Positions 9,274-19,121 of a DNA stretch of 64,000 bases are shown here, piece by piece. Below the pieces are notes generated by a model. It was given only the letters and a program-made list of their open reading frames with translations. It made no database searches and was not told the origin of the DNA. The translations under genes were made by a program, and so were the position numbers. Position 1 is the stretch's first letter. Every line of letters begins with the position of its first letter. The stretch covers positions 930,001 through 994,000 of the forward strand of contig CAVPUY010000014.1 of the NCBI GenBank assembly GCA_963709075.1. The letters run 5' to 3'. The stretch is from Palsa-506 sp963709075 (GTDB lineage Bacteria > Actinomycetota > Actinomycetes > Streptosporangiales > Streptosporangiaceae).

Positions 9274-9372
9274 GCTCGCATTCGTACCCCACCGGCGGCG
9301 ATGATCGCGAATAGTTATCTGTCCGGGCTGGAACGTGCCGGGATGGCCGCGGGCCGATAAAGTGCGGCCAAC

Positions 9373-10473
9373 ATGGTTTACCCGGTTCCGCGTCGCCTGT
9401 TCCGCGCTGCCCGCGCAGCAGCGGGGCGAGTGCGCGGCCTGGCCCGCCGCCAGTTCATCACGAGGAACCGCCGGCTTTCGCTTGTCCTCGCCGCCGTCAC
9501 CGTGGGCATCGGCATCGCGGGCGTGCACGTATCGGAGTCGTGGTTCTCGCCCGGGGTAATGATCTTGCCGATCCTGGCCGGCGGCCTGCTGCTCTGGCCG
9601 CGCGCGCTGCTGATCTTGTTCGGCGTCGTCGCGGTGATGCTGGCCTATGACGTGATCGACGGCCGGGCAGGCCCCGGCATCATCGCCACCATCGTGGTCA
9701 CCGCCGCCTTCGCGCACGTGCTGGCCAGGACGAGGGCCAAGCTCGGCGTGCAGGGCCTGCGCGGGGACCAGATGCTGATCGAGCTCAGGGACCGGATCAG
9801 GGCCCAGGGCAAGCTGCCCGCGCTGCCGGACAACTGGCGATCCGCATCGGTGCTGCAGCCGGCCGGCGGGGCCTCATTCGGCGGCGACTTCCTGGTGTCC
9901 GCCTGCGACGGCAAGACCCTTGAAGTGGCGCTCGTCGACGTGCCAGGAAAGGGCATCGATGCCGGCACCCGCGCGCTGCTGCTGTCCGGCGCGTTCGGCG
10001 GCCTGCTCGGCTCGGTGCCGCGCGGGGAGTTCCTCACCGCATGCAACGCCTACCTCCGGCGCGGCGGATCCCCGGAGGGCTTCGTCACCGCCGTGCACCT
10101 GTCCCTTGACCTCGCGACCGGCGACTACATCGTCGCGTCTGCCGGGCACCCGCCGGCGGTGCACTTCGATGCGGGGGCCGGCACCTGGCGGGTCACCAGG
10201 GCGCGCGGGATCGTCCTCGGCGTCGTTCCCGACCTGCGGAGCGTCCCCGAGCAGGGCATCCTCAGGCCAGGCGACGCGCTGATGCTCTATACCGACGGGC
10301 TGGTCGAGGCCCCGGGCCGGGACATCGACGCAGGCATCGACCGGCTGCTCGGCGAGGCAGACCGGCTGGTGACCTCCGGATTCGGGGCCGGCGCCGGCCG
10401 CCTGGTCAGGTCCATGCAGGAGGGCGCGCGCAGCTCGGACGACTGCGCGCTCGTCGTTATCTGGCGGCCCTGA
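9373..10473 (+). CDS. Membrane-anchored SpoIIE-type PP2C serine phosphatase
   Basis: A 366-residue protein with an Arg-rich N-terminus, about three hydrophobic segments between residues 35 and 115, and a C-terminal SpoIIE/RsbU-like phosphatase domain (about 155-366). Domain marks are GGDFL, LVDVPGKGIDAG (metal-site Asp), SAGHPPAVHF, LMLYTDGLVEAPGRD and a terminal DDCALVVIW. Such proteins dephosphorylate anti-sigma-factor antagonists in partner-switching stress pathways. It is divergent from the Eis-like gene and sits upstream of the hopanoid operon, separated by about 390 bases. No kinase or antagonist gene is adjacent. Confidence 0.88.
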   Translation: MVYPVPRRLFRAARAAAGRVRGLARRQFITRNRRLSLVLAAVTVGIGIAGVHVSESWFSPGVMILPILAGGLLLWPRALLILFGVVAVMLAYDVIDGRAGPGIIATIVVTAAFAHVLARTRAKLGVQGLRGDQMLIELRDRIRAQGKLPALPDNWRSASVLQPAGGASFGGDFLVSACDGKTLEVALVDVPGKGIDAGTRALLLSGAFGGLLGSVPRGEFLTACNAYLRRGGSPEGFVTAVHLSLDLATGDYIVASAGHPPAVHFDAGAGTWRVTRARGIVLGVVPDLRSVPEQGILRPGDALMLYTDGLVEAPGRDIDAGIDRLLGEADRLVTSGFGAGAGRLVRSMQEGARSSDDCALVVIWRP

Positions 10474-10541
10474 TCCGGCCGGCCTGAACTGCGCCAGGTG
10501 ACGTCGCCGAGCGGTTCAGTTAGCTGCCGCCGGACGCGATA

Positions 10542-10820
10542 TGACAACAATGTCAGTAACTAATACTGCTGGCTACCGGATTTGCGCCTGCCGGAGCGGG
10601 GAGTAAGACAGCGGGGTAAGACCCTGCGCACGGCTCACGGGCGCATTAGGATCTGCCGCAACCAGGCTGACCTGCGACGCCGCCAGGCAATAGGCGACAT
10701 CAGCGTCATGTGACATGGACGTCAGAAACTGCCAGGGAAGGAGCCGGAGGCGGCCGCACCTGACGCTAATGTCATTGTCTCGGGGAAAGGCGACGCAGTC
10801 GTCAGATGACGCACCTGTCA
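10542..10820. promoter_or_regulatory. Array of six 14-bp palindromes upstream of the hopanoid operon
   Basis: Six copies of YGACR-N4-YGTCA occur at 10542-10555, 10695-10708, 10711-10724, 10761-10774, 10791-10804 and 10807-10820. Two pairs are spaced 16 bp start to start. The last copy ends 40 bases before the hpnC start. This lies in the 387-base spacer between the phosphatase and hpnC and contains no credible gene. The sites look like operators for a dimeric regulator that may bind cooperatively. Which regulator is unknown; no candidate gene is adjacent. Confidence 0.65.
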
Positions 10821-10860
10821 TTATTTGCAAATCCAACAGAACTATGCAGAAATAGGGACC

Positions 10861-11933
10861 GTGACGCGCGACGGGACGCGAATGGGCGGCAGCCTGCCAC
10901 CGGCAGCGGAGAGCCCGCCGGATGGCCAGCCCGCCATGGCCGCGGGCAGTGCCATGGCCGCGGGCGGTGCCTTGGTGCTGCCCGGCAGCTCTGCCGAGGC
11001 CGCGGCCGGCCCTGCCGCCGCGATGGCCGTCCGGGCCACCGGCGAGAACTTCCCCGTGGCCCTGCGGATGCTGCCCGCGCGCTACCGGGAGCACCTGATG
11101 GCCGTTTACGGCTTCGCGCGGATGGTCGACGACATCGGGGACAAGGCGCCGGCCGCGGAGCGGCCGCGCGTTGCTCGACGAGGTGGCGGCCGACCTGCAC
11201 AGGCTCTACGCGGGCATCGGCGAACCAGGCCAGCAAGGCGCGCCCGGGCGCCAAGCCGTGCCCGGGCGCCGAGCCGCGGCCGGGCGCCGAGCCGCGCGGC
11301 ATCAGGCCGCTAGGGCCGCCCGAGCTCAGCGTGATCAGGGCACTCGGCCCGGCGGTCAGCCAGTGCGGCATCCCGCAGCAGCCCTTTCTCGACCTGATCC
11401 AGGCCAACCGGCAGGACCAGGTCGTGACCAGGTATCCGGTGTTCGCCGACCTGGTCGGCTACTGCCGGCTGTCCGCCAATCCAGTCGGGCGCATCGTGCT
11501 GCACGTGTTCGGAGCGTTCTCGCCGGCCAGGGCCGAGCTCTCCGATCGGGTCTGCACGGCGCTCCAGCTAGCCGAGCACTGGCAGGATGTCGGCGAGGAC
11601 TACCTGGCCGGCCGCATTTACCTGCCCGGCGAGGACATGGCCAGGTACGGCTGCGCGGAGGCGGACCTGGCCGCGCCGCGCGCGTCCGCCGAGCTGCGCG
11701 CGCTGATCGCGTTCGAGACGCAGCGCGCCCGCCGCATCCTCGATACGGGCGCGCCGCTGGTCGGCACCCTGCGGGGGTTCGCCAGGGCGGCCGTGGCCGG
11801 CTACGTGGCCGGCGGCCGGGCGGCGCTGGCCGCGATCGCGGCCGCCGATCATGACGTGCTCAGGGCCACGGCGCGGCCGCGGGGGCAGCGGACCGCCGCG
11901 GAGCTGCTCCGCTGCTATCTGACGGGCCGGTGA
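10861..11933 (+). CDS. hpnC: Presqualene/squalene synthase HpnC-like (frame broken twice)
   Basis: First gene of the hopanoid operon. HpnC acts with HpnD and HpnE to convert farnesyl diphosphate to squalene via presqualene diphosphate and hydroxysqualene. The trans-isoprenyl synthase fold is visible: ENFPVALRMLPARYREHL, MVDDIGDKAP (first Asp-rich motif), then LLDEVAADLHRLYAG, VFADLVGYCRLSANPVGR, and EHWQDVGEDYLAGRIYLPGEDM (second motif). These lie in three frames: breaks near 11165 and within 11225-11310, the second in a Pro/Gly/Arg repeat tract. The GTG at 10861 is the likely start. The stop overlaps hpnD as GTGA. Either sequence error or a pseudogene. Confidence 0.8.
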
Positions 11934-12881
11934 CGCCGGTGCACACCAGGGTTCCCGCGGCCATCGAGATCCATGCCGCCTACCAGCACTGCGAGCAGGT
12001 CACCAGGACCCAGGCGCGGAATTTCTCGTACGGAATCCGGCTGCTGCCGGCCGACAAGCGCCGCGCGCTCTCCGCCGTCTACGCGTTCGCGCGGCGGGTG
12101 GATGACATCGGCGACGGCTCGCTTCCTGCCCAGGACAAGCTGGTGGCGCTGGCCGCGGCGCGGGCCAGCGTGACCACGCTCGCCGGGCCCGGCGCTGACG
12201 CGTCCAAGGACCCGGTGCTCGTCGCGCTCGCTGACGCCGCCCGGCGGTTCGAGATCCCGCTCGGTGCCTTCGGCGAGCTCATCGACGGCTGCGAGGCGGA
12301 CGTCCGCGGCACCAGGTACGCCACCTTCGGCGAGCTTGAGCACTACTGCAGGTGCGTGGCCGGATCGATCGGCCGGCTTTCCCTCGGCGTGTTCGGCTGC
12401 AAGGACACCGCGGTGGCCGCGCCGCTGGCCGACGCGCTTGGCGTGGCCCTCCAGCTGACCAACATCCTGCGCGACATCCGGGAGGACTTCGGCAACGGCC
12501 GGGTGTACCTGCCCGCCGAGGACCTCGCGCGCTTCGGCGCCGTGCTGGTGCCCGGTGACGCCGCGGCTCCGCTCGCCGGCCGCGGCGCTGCCGGCCGGCA
12601 GCAGGCTTGAGGACGTGGTCAGGTTCGAGGCCGAGCGGGCCCGTGGCTGGTACGCGACCGGGCTGCGGCTGATGCCGCTGCTTGACCGGCGGAGCGCGGC
12701 ATGCGCCGGCGCGATGGCCGGCATTTACTTCCGGCTGCTCGGCCGCATCAGCGCCGCGCCGGCGGCCGCGCTGCAGCGCCGGCTGTCGCTCTCTACCGGG
12801 CAGAAGGCGATCGTCGCCGCGAGGTCGCTGGCGGGCATGACGCCGTCCGTGCCGCCGCCAAGGCCGGCGGTGACGCCGTGA
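11930..12881 (+). CDS. hpnD: Presqualene diphosphate synthase HpnD (one frame break)
   Basis: Squalene/phytoene synthase family enzyme making presqualene diphosphate. Visible are the substrate-binding Asp-rich motif RRVDDIGDG near residue 55, YCRCVAGSIGRL, and the second motif NILRDIREDFGNGRVYLP near 185. The C-terminal helix EAERARGWYATGLRLMPLLD is in a different frame, with the break near 12555 in a GC-rich stretch after LVPGDAA. The GTG start overlaps the hpnC stop (GTGA), and the stop overlaps the hpnE start in the same way, indicating translational coupling. The function is clear by family and operon. Confidence 0.85.
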
Positions 12882-14305
12882 GCGGGGCGGACGGCCGGGG
12901 CGCGGCGGCCCCGCGGGTCGTGGTGATCGGCGGCGGCCTGGCCGGCATCACCGCCGCCATCGCGCTGCGGGAGTCAGGCATCGGCGTCACGCTGCTGGAG
13001 GCCAGGCCGCGGCTCGGGGGGGCGACCTGCTCGTTCAGCCGTGACGGCCTGATGATCGATAACGGCCAGCACGTCTTCCTCCGCTGTTGCCGTGCCTATC
13101 GGGGCCTGCTGGCCAGGCTCGGCATGACCGGGTCGGCGCCGATCCAGGACCGCTTCGACATCACCGTGCTTTCCCCGGGCGGCACGGCCAGGCTGCGCCG
13201 GACCGCGCTGCCAGGCCCGCTGCAGCTCGGCCGCGCGCTGGCCGGTTACTCGCTGCTCTCGCCCGGCGAGCGGCTCAAGGTGGCGCGCGCGGCGCTGGCC
13301 ATGCGCTTCGTCAACCCGGCAAGCCCGGCCGCGGACAGCCAGCGGCTTGGCGACTGGCTGGCCGCCAGAGGCCAGGGCGAGCATGCCCGCCGGAACCTCT
13401 GGGACCTGTTCACCGTCTCGGCCCTGAACATCGCAGGCGACGACGCCAGCCTCGCGCTGGCCGCCACCGTGGTCCGGATGGCGCTGCTCGGTGCCAGGGA
13501 CGCCGCCGATATCGGCGTGCCGGCCATCGGTCTCGGCGAGCTGCACGGGACCGCGTCCGCCGGGCTGCTGCAGCAGCTCGGCGCCGAGGTGCGGCTCGCG
13601 ACCAGCGCCGTGGCCGTAACGCACGAGGCGACCGGGCGGCTGAGCGTCCGCGGCGCTTCCGGTGCCGACCGCGCGCGGTCGTCGCTGGCCGCCGACGGCG
13701 TGGTGGTCGCGGTGCCGCCCGCTGCCGCGGCCCGGCTGCTGCCTGGCGCGGCGGGCGCCGCCCGCTGGACCGGGCTCGGCTCGTCGCCGATCGTGAACGT
13801 GCACGTGCTCTACGACCGCCGGGTCACCAGGCTGCCGTTCGCCGCCGGGGTGGATTCCCCGGTGCAGTGGGTCTTCGACAAGACCGGGCCGGCTGGGGTG
13901 CAGGATGGCCAGTACCTCGCGGTATCGCTGTCCGCAGCGGATGACTACATCGACGTCCCGGCCGCCAGGCTGCGCGAGCAGTTCGTGCCTGCCCTCGCGG
14001 AGCTATTCCCGGCGGCCAGGGACGCGCGGGTCACCGATTTCTTCGTTACCAGGGAGCGCCAGGCGACTTTCCGCCAGGCGCCGGGCTGCGGCCAGCTCCG
14101 GCCGGCCGCGGCCACCGGCCTGCCGCGGGTCGCGCTGGCGGGCGCGTGGACCGATACCGGCTGGCCGGACACCATGGAGGGCGCCGTGCGAAGCGGGCTG
14201 AATGCGGCGCGAGAACTGAGACGCGGCCTTGCCTGGCAGCCCGGCCGGGAGCATGCGTTCCCGGCGGGCGCCCGAGCGTCGGCCGGGGCAGGAGCGCCGT
14301 CATGA
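12878..14305 (+). CDS. hpnE: Hydroxysqualene dehydroxylase HpnE (FAD amine-oxidase-like)
   Basis: A 475-residue flavoprotein that reduces hydroxysqualene to squalene, completing the HpnCDE route. The N-terminus has the FAD dinucleotide-binding motif VVVIGGGLAGITAAIALRES (residues about 12-31) followed by LLEARPRLGG. NGQHVFLRCC and the C-terminal FAD clamp LAGAWTDTGWPDTMEGAVRS are also typical. The frame is intact, unlike its neighbours. The start GTG 12878 overlaps the hpnD TGA, and the stop TGA overlaps the following ATG. The last 30 residues are Ala/Gly-rich and unlikely to be structured. Confidence 0.93.
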   Translation: MSGADGRGAAAPRVVVIGGGLAGITAAIALRESGIGVTLLEARPRLGGATCSFSRDGLMIDNGQHVFLRCCRAYRGLLARLGMTGSAPIQDRFDITVLSPGGTARLRRTALPGPLQLGRALAGYSLLSPGERLKVARAALAMRFVNPASPAADSQRLGDWLAARGQGEHARRNLWDLFTVSALNIAGDDASLALAATVVRMALLGARDAADIGVPAIGLGELHGTASAGLLQQLGAEVRLATSAVAVTHEATGRLSVRGASGADRARSSLAADGVVVAVPPAAAARLLPGAAGAARWTGLGSSPIVNVHVLYDRRVTRLPFAAGVDSPVQWVFDKTGPAGVQDGQYLAVSLSAADDYIDVPAARLREQFVPALAELFPAARDARVTDFFVTRERQATFRQAPGCGQLRPAAATGLPRVALAGAWTDTGWPDTMEGAVRSGLNAARELRRGLAWQPGREHAFPAGARASAGAGAPS

Positions 14306-15332
14306 CCGCAACCATCCCGGCCGGCGTTGAGACGGCCCGTGACCTGGTCGGACCCGCGATCGCCGCGGCGATCCGCCGGCTGAGCCCGGACGTCAGGTCG
14401 GTCGCGGCCTATCACCTGGGCCTGGCGGACGCGGCGGGCAGCCAGCCGGCGCCGACGGGCGTCCCGGCGGGATGGGCAAGGCGCTGCGGCCCGCGCTCGC
14501 CCTGCTGTCCACCCGGGCCGCCGGCGCGGCGCCCGAGCGCGGGGTGGCGGCCGCCGCGGCGGTGGAACTCGTGCACAACTTCTCCCTGGTGCACGACGAC
14601 ATCATGGACGGCGACACCGAGCGCAGGCACCGGCCGACGGCGTGGACGGTATTCGGCATCGGAGCGGCGATCCTGGCCGGCGACGCGCTGCTGGTTCTCG
14701 CCCAGGACATCCTGCTGGAAGGCCCGGCGCCGCAGGGCACCTGGGCGTCCCGCTGCCTGTCCGCCTCGGTACAGCGGCTGATCGCTGGCCAGGGCGCCGA
14801 CCTGGCCTTCGAGCGGCGCGATGACGTCACGCTCGAGCAGTGCCTGGAAATGGCCGGCGACAAGACCGCGGCGCTGATGGCCTGCGCGTGCAGCATCGGC
14901 GCGATATACGTCGGCGCTCCCGCCGAGCTGGCGATGGGCCTGGCCGGGTTCGGCGCGCACGCCGGGCTTGCCTTTCAGCTCACCGACGACCTGCTCGGGA
15001 TCTGGGGCGCGCCCGAGGTGACCGGGAAGCCGGTCCGGTCTGACCTGCGGACCAGGAAGAAGTCGCTGCCGGTGGTGGCGGCGCTGACCAGCGGCAGCCG
15101 GGCGGGAGACGAGCTCGGCGCGCTGCTGACCAGTCCCGAGCCGCTGACCGAGGACGAGCTGCTGCGGGCCGCCGACCTGGTGGCGGCGGCCGGCGGCAAG
15201 GCATGGGCGGAAGCGGAGGCCGACACGCAGCTCGCCTCGGCAGGAAAGTGCCTGGCCGAGACGGACATTCCGGCCGACGTCCGGGCGGAATTCGCCGGGA
15301 TCGCCGAGTTCATCACGGCGCGGCAGAGCTGA
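14302..15332 (+). CDS. Polyprenyl diphosphate synthase (trans-prenyltransferase), one frame break
   Basis: Homologue of the prenyl synthase found in actinobacterial hopanoid operons, supplying FPP/GGPP. The N-terminal part (TARDLVGPAIAAAIRRLSP, SVAAYHLGLAD) is in one frame; the rest starts at GKALRPALALLS in another, with the break near 14465 in a GGCGGGATGGG stretch. The first Asp-rich motif is HDDIMDGD. The second is the reduced form LTDDLLGIWG, normal for this subfamily. The ATG overlaps the hpnE stop. Chain length cannot be decided from sequence. The break could be a sequencing deletion. Confidence 0.85.
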
Positions 15333-15344
15333 GCGTGGCCAGCC

Positions 15345-15484
15345 AAGCAGAGCCGGACACGACACGACCGGGACACCACAGGACCGGGAGACGGCACGAC
15401 CGGGACACAACGACCGGGAGACGACACGACGGGAGACGACACGACCGGGAGACGACACGACCGGGACACCACACGACCGGGGCG
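15345..15484 (+). repeat. Degenerate GACACGACCGGGA tandem repeats
   Basis: The 171-base gap between the prenyl synthase and the cyclase is filled by about seven irregular copies of a roughly 18-22 base unit built from gacacgaccggga and gagacgacacgaccggga. Unit lengths vary and are not multiples of three. It is the only long gap within an otherwise overlapping operon. No open reading frame and no clear hairpin. The cyclase ATG has a GACAGCGAG-like weak ribosome-binding site just after it. Confidence 0.7.
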
Positions 15485-15503
15485 GATTGGCGGTGACAGC
15501 GAG

Positions 15504-17574
15504 ATGACGGTGACGCAGGCGCGTGCCGACGGGCAGACGGCGGCGGAAGCAGCCCGGACGACGGTCGACCGGGCTGCCCGGCATCTGCTCGGCCTGCAGC
15601 ACTCACGCGGCTGGTGGCAGGGCGAGCTGCAGACCAATGTCACGATGGACGCGGAGGACCTGCTGCTCCGCGAGTTCCTCGGCATCAGGACGCCGGACGA
15701 GACGGCCGCGGCGGCGCGGTGGATCAGGTCGCAGCAGCGGGCCGACGGCACCTGGGCCAACTACTACCAGGGCAGCGCGAACCTGTCCACGACGGTCGAG
15801 GCGTACGTCGCCCTGCGGCTGGCCGGCGATTCGCCGGACGCCGATCACCTGGCCCGGGCCGCGGCCTGGATCCGGGACAATGGCGGCATCCCGGCGACCC
15901 GGGTTTTCACCCGGATCTGGCTGGCCCTGTTCGGCGAGTGGTCATGGGACGAGCTCCCTGTGATGCCGCCGGAGCTGATCTACCTGCCCGGCTGGTTCCC
16001 GCTCAACCCGGCGGACTGGGCCTGCTGGGCCCGGCAGACGATCGTCCCGCTGACGATCGTCGGATCGCTGCGCCCGGTCCGCCCGCTGCCCTTCGGCCTG
16101 GCCGAGCTCCAGCCCGCTGCGGACGGAAACACCGATCAGGAACGGGCCGCCGCGGAACGGACCGCCGCGAAACAGACCGCCGCGAAACAGGCCGCCGCGA
16201 AACAGGCCGCCGCGAAACGGGACGCGGCGACACGGGCCGGGGCGGGCTGGCCAGCCTTCTTCGCCGGCTCGACCGCGGGCTGCATGTCTACGAGCGGCAT
16301 GGGCTGCGGGTGCGCCCGGCGCGGGCGGTAAGGACCGCGGCCCTGCGGCGCTGCGCGGAGTGGATCATCGCCCGGCAGGAGCTTGACGGATCCTGGGGCG
16401 GGATTCAGCCGCCTTGGGTGTACTCGCTGATGGCGCTGCACCTGCTCGGCTACGGCCTGGAGCACCCGGTGATCAGGCGCGGCCTGGCCGGCCTTGACCG
16501 GTTCACGATCTGGGAGGACTCAGCGGACGGCAGGGTGCGGCGGCTGGAGGCGTGCCAGTCGCCGGTATGGGACACCGTGCTCGCGATGATCGCGCTGTCC
16601 GACGCCGGCCTGCCCGCCGACCATCCCGCGCTGGCCTCCGCCGCCCGGTGGGTGCTCGACGAGGAGATCCGCGGGCCTGGTGACTGGCAGGCCCGCAGGC
16701 CGGGGCTCAGCCCGGGCGGATGGGCATTCGAGTTCGACAACGACGGCTACCCGGACATCGACGACACCGCGGAGGTCCTGCTCGCGCTCCGCCGGCTCGG
16801 GCCGGCCGCCGAGCCCAGGTCCGCGGCGGCCGCGGCGCGCGGCATCCGCTGGCTGATCGGCATGCAGTCCAGGGACGGCGGCTGGGGCGCCTTCGACGCC
16901 GACAACACCAGGACGATCGTCACCAGGCTGCCGTTCTGCGACTTCGGCGAGGTGATCGACCCGCCGTCCGCTGACGTCACCGCGCATGTGGTGGAGGCGC
17001 TCGCCGCCGAGGGCCTGGCTGGCACCAGGGCGGTGCGCCGCGGCGTGACCTGGCTGCTGCGGGCGCAGGAACCGGACGGATCCTGGTTCGGCCGGTGGGG
17101 CGCGAACTACGTGTACGGGACCGGCGCGGTCGTGCCCGCGCTGATCGCGGCCGGCGTCCGGCCGGGCAAGCCGCCGATCCGGCGGGCCGTCGGCTGGCTC
17201 AGGGAGCACCAGAACCCGGACGGCGGCTGGGGCGAGGACCTGCGCTCCTACGACGATCCCGGCTGGGCTGGCCGCGGCGAGTCCACCGCCTCGCAGACCG
17301 CATGGGCGCTGCTCGCGCTGCTGGCAGCGGGGGAGGCGGGGGAGGCGGAGGATGCCGGCCGGCCGGCGACGCGGCGCCGGACCCGGCGGCCGGCCACGAC
17401 AGCGTGCGGCGCGGCATCGGCTGGCTGGCCGCCCACCAGCGCACGGACGGCAGCTGGGACGAGCCGCAGTTCACCGGCACCGGGTTCCCCGGCGACTTCT
17501 ACATCAACTATCACCTCTACCGGCTCGTCTTCCCGGTCAGCGCGCTCGGCCGTTACCTGGCGGGTGCCGGATGA
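15504..17574 (+). CDS. shc: Squalene-hopene cyclase (two frame breaks)
   Basis: Membrane-associated cyclase converting squalene to hopene/hopanol. About 690 residues in total, close to the family's usual size. It shows repeated QW motifs (for example QRADGTWANYYQG, ELDGSWGG, QNPDGGWGED, TDGSWDEPQFTG) and the catalytic DxDD as DIDD encoded at 16754-16765. An Ala/Lys/Gln-rich insert (repeating AAAKQ, about 16144-16225) lies in the loop after FGLAELQP, and the first frame break follows it near 16230-16260. The second break is near 17340-17390 in another GC-rich low-complexity stretch. Family identity is certain; integrity is not. Confidence 0.9.
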
Positions 17575-17626
17575 GCCGCCAGCTGACGTACGCGGGCGAT
17601 CCCGCCCGGCCGAGCGGAGGAACGCG

Positions 17627-18209
17627 ATGAACCGGCTGCTCGTCTGCTCGCCGCTCCGGCTCGAGGCGCGAGCCGTCCGGCGCGGCGTCGGGGCCGGCGG
17701 CGACGTCCGGCGGACCGGCTACGGACCGGGAAAATCGGCGCAGCAAGCGGCAGTACTCCGGTCGCTCCCGTTTGGAATGCTGGCGATAGCCGGAACCGGC
17801 GGTGGCCTTACCGGTGACCTGTCACCTGGCGATCTCGTGGTGGGAACCCAGGTCAGCGACGGCAGCACGGTCGTCGGCTGCCCGTCGGCACCGCTGCTGG
17901 CCGGGGAGCTGCGCCGGGCCGGGCTGCGCGCGCGGGCCGGCCAGGTCGCCACCGTCGGCAAGCTGGCCAGCGGCGCCGAGCGGGAGCGGCTGGCCGGCAC
18001 CGGCGCGCTGGTCGCCGACCTGGAATCGGTTCCGCTGCTCGCCGCGGCGGCCGACCGGCCCGCGGTCGTGGTCCGGGCCGTATCGGACACGCCGCAGCGG
18101 CCGCTCGGCCCGGCGACGCTGGCCGGCGGCGTGGCGGCGCTGCGGTCGCTGCGGCTGGCCGGGCCCGGCGCTCGCCCGGTGGGCCGCGGCGGCCGGGCGG
18201 CGGCGGGTC
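17627..18209 (+). CDS. hpnG: Hopanoid-associated phosphorylase/nucleosidase HpnG
   Basis: A nucleoside-phosphorylase-fold protein that removes adenine from adenosylhopane. It starts MNRLLVCSPLRLEARAVRRG at an ATG 6 nt after CGGAGG and shows TGYGPGKSAQQ, AGTGGGLTGDLSPGDLVVG and ALVADLESVPL (substrate-binding Glu), then VRAVSDTP. The expected C-terminal helix (LAGPALARWAAA) is only found after a one-base frame change near 18170, and that frame runs straight into ispH without a stop. As sequenced, the frame instead continues to a stop at 18325, overlapping ispH. See findings for the possible three-way fusion. Confidence 0.85.
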
Positions 18210-19121
18210 GTGCTGGCCGGGCCGCGGTCGTTCTGCGCCGGGGTGGAACGGGCCATCGAGATCGTCGAGCGCGCGCTGGACAAGCACGGCCCGCCGGTCT
18301 ACGTGCGCAAGCAGATCGTGCATAACAAGCATGTCGTCGCCGGCCTGGAGCGCCGCGGCGCGATCTTCGTGGACGAGCTGAGCGAGGTGCCGGACGGCGC
18401 CGCCGTGGTGTTCTCCGCGCATGGCGTGTCGCCAGCGGTGCGGGACGAGGCCGCCCGGCGCGGTCTCGACGCCGTCGACGCCACCTGCCCGCTGGTCTCC
18501 AAGGTGCACGTGGAGGCCCGCCGGTTCGCTGCCGACGGCTACCTGGTCGCGCTGATCGGGCACGCCGGCCACGAGGAGGTCGAGGGCACGCTCGGCGAGG
18601 CCCCCGGCTCGACTGTCCTGGTGGAAAACGGGGCCGACGTGGCCAGCCTGCAGCCGCAGGATCCGGCCAAGGTGGCTTACCTGATGCAGACCACGCTGTC
18701 GGCCGACGAGGCGGGCGGGATCGCCGGCCAGCTGCTCGAGCGGTTCCCGGCCGCGCGCGGGCCGGGCAGCGACGACATCTGCTACGCCACCACCAACCGG
18801 CAGCTCGCGGTCCGCGCCGTCGCTGCCGAGTCCGACCTGGTGCTGGTCGCCGGGTCGGCCAATTCGTCCAACTCGCTCCGCCTGGTGGAAACGGCGGAGC
18901 GGGCGGGCAAGCCCGCCTACCTGATCGACGGCGCCGAGGACATCCAGCTCGGCTGGCTGGCCGGGGTGTCGACGATCGGGCTGACGGCGGGCGCCTCGGC
19001 GCCGCCCGCCGTGGTCGACGAGATCGTCGCCGCGCTGCGCGGCCTCGGCCCGGTCGAGGTCAGCGAGCGCGTGATCGCCACTGAGAACATCCGGTTCGGC
19101 CTGCCCAAGGAGGTAAGGCAG
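18210..19121 (+). CDS. ispH: 4-hydroxy-3-methylbut-2-enyl diphosphate reductase IspH (fused in frame to HpnH)
   Basis: The last enzyme of the MEP pathway, a [4Fe-4S] protein making IPP and DMAPP. The three cluster Cys are visible in SFCAGVERAI, DATCPLVSKVH and DDICYATTNRQ. HNKHVV, SAHGVSP, GHAGHEEVEGT and AGSANSSNSLRL are also conserved. The probable start is GTG 18210 (VLAGPRSF). The domain is complete at LPKEVRQ, but no stop codon follows: the frame continues directly into hpnH. A second, hopanoid-linked ispH next to hpnG/hpnH suggests local precursor supply. The enzyme family is certain; whether it is a free protein is open. Confidence 0.9.

Noticed and set aside
7759..9360. 533-codon plus-strand frame opposite the Eis-like gene
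   Set aside because: Shadow frame; the minus strand encodes a complete Eis-like protein with its own start.
10573..11094. 173-codon minus-strand frame upstream of hpnC
   Set aside because: It crosses the operator array and the hpnC start, has odd composition and no ribosome-binding site.
15345..15484. CRISPR-like array
   Set aside because: Units are 18-22 bases, irregular and contiguous, with no unique spacers and no cas genes.
11160..17390. Programmed ribosomal frameshifting in the hopanoid genes
   Set aside because: Breaks differ in direction and place from gene to gene, lack slippery heptamers with a following pseudoknot, and also affect unrelated genes; assembly error or mutation explains them better.
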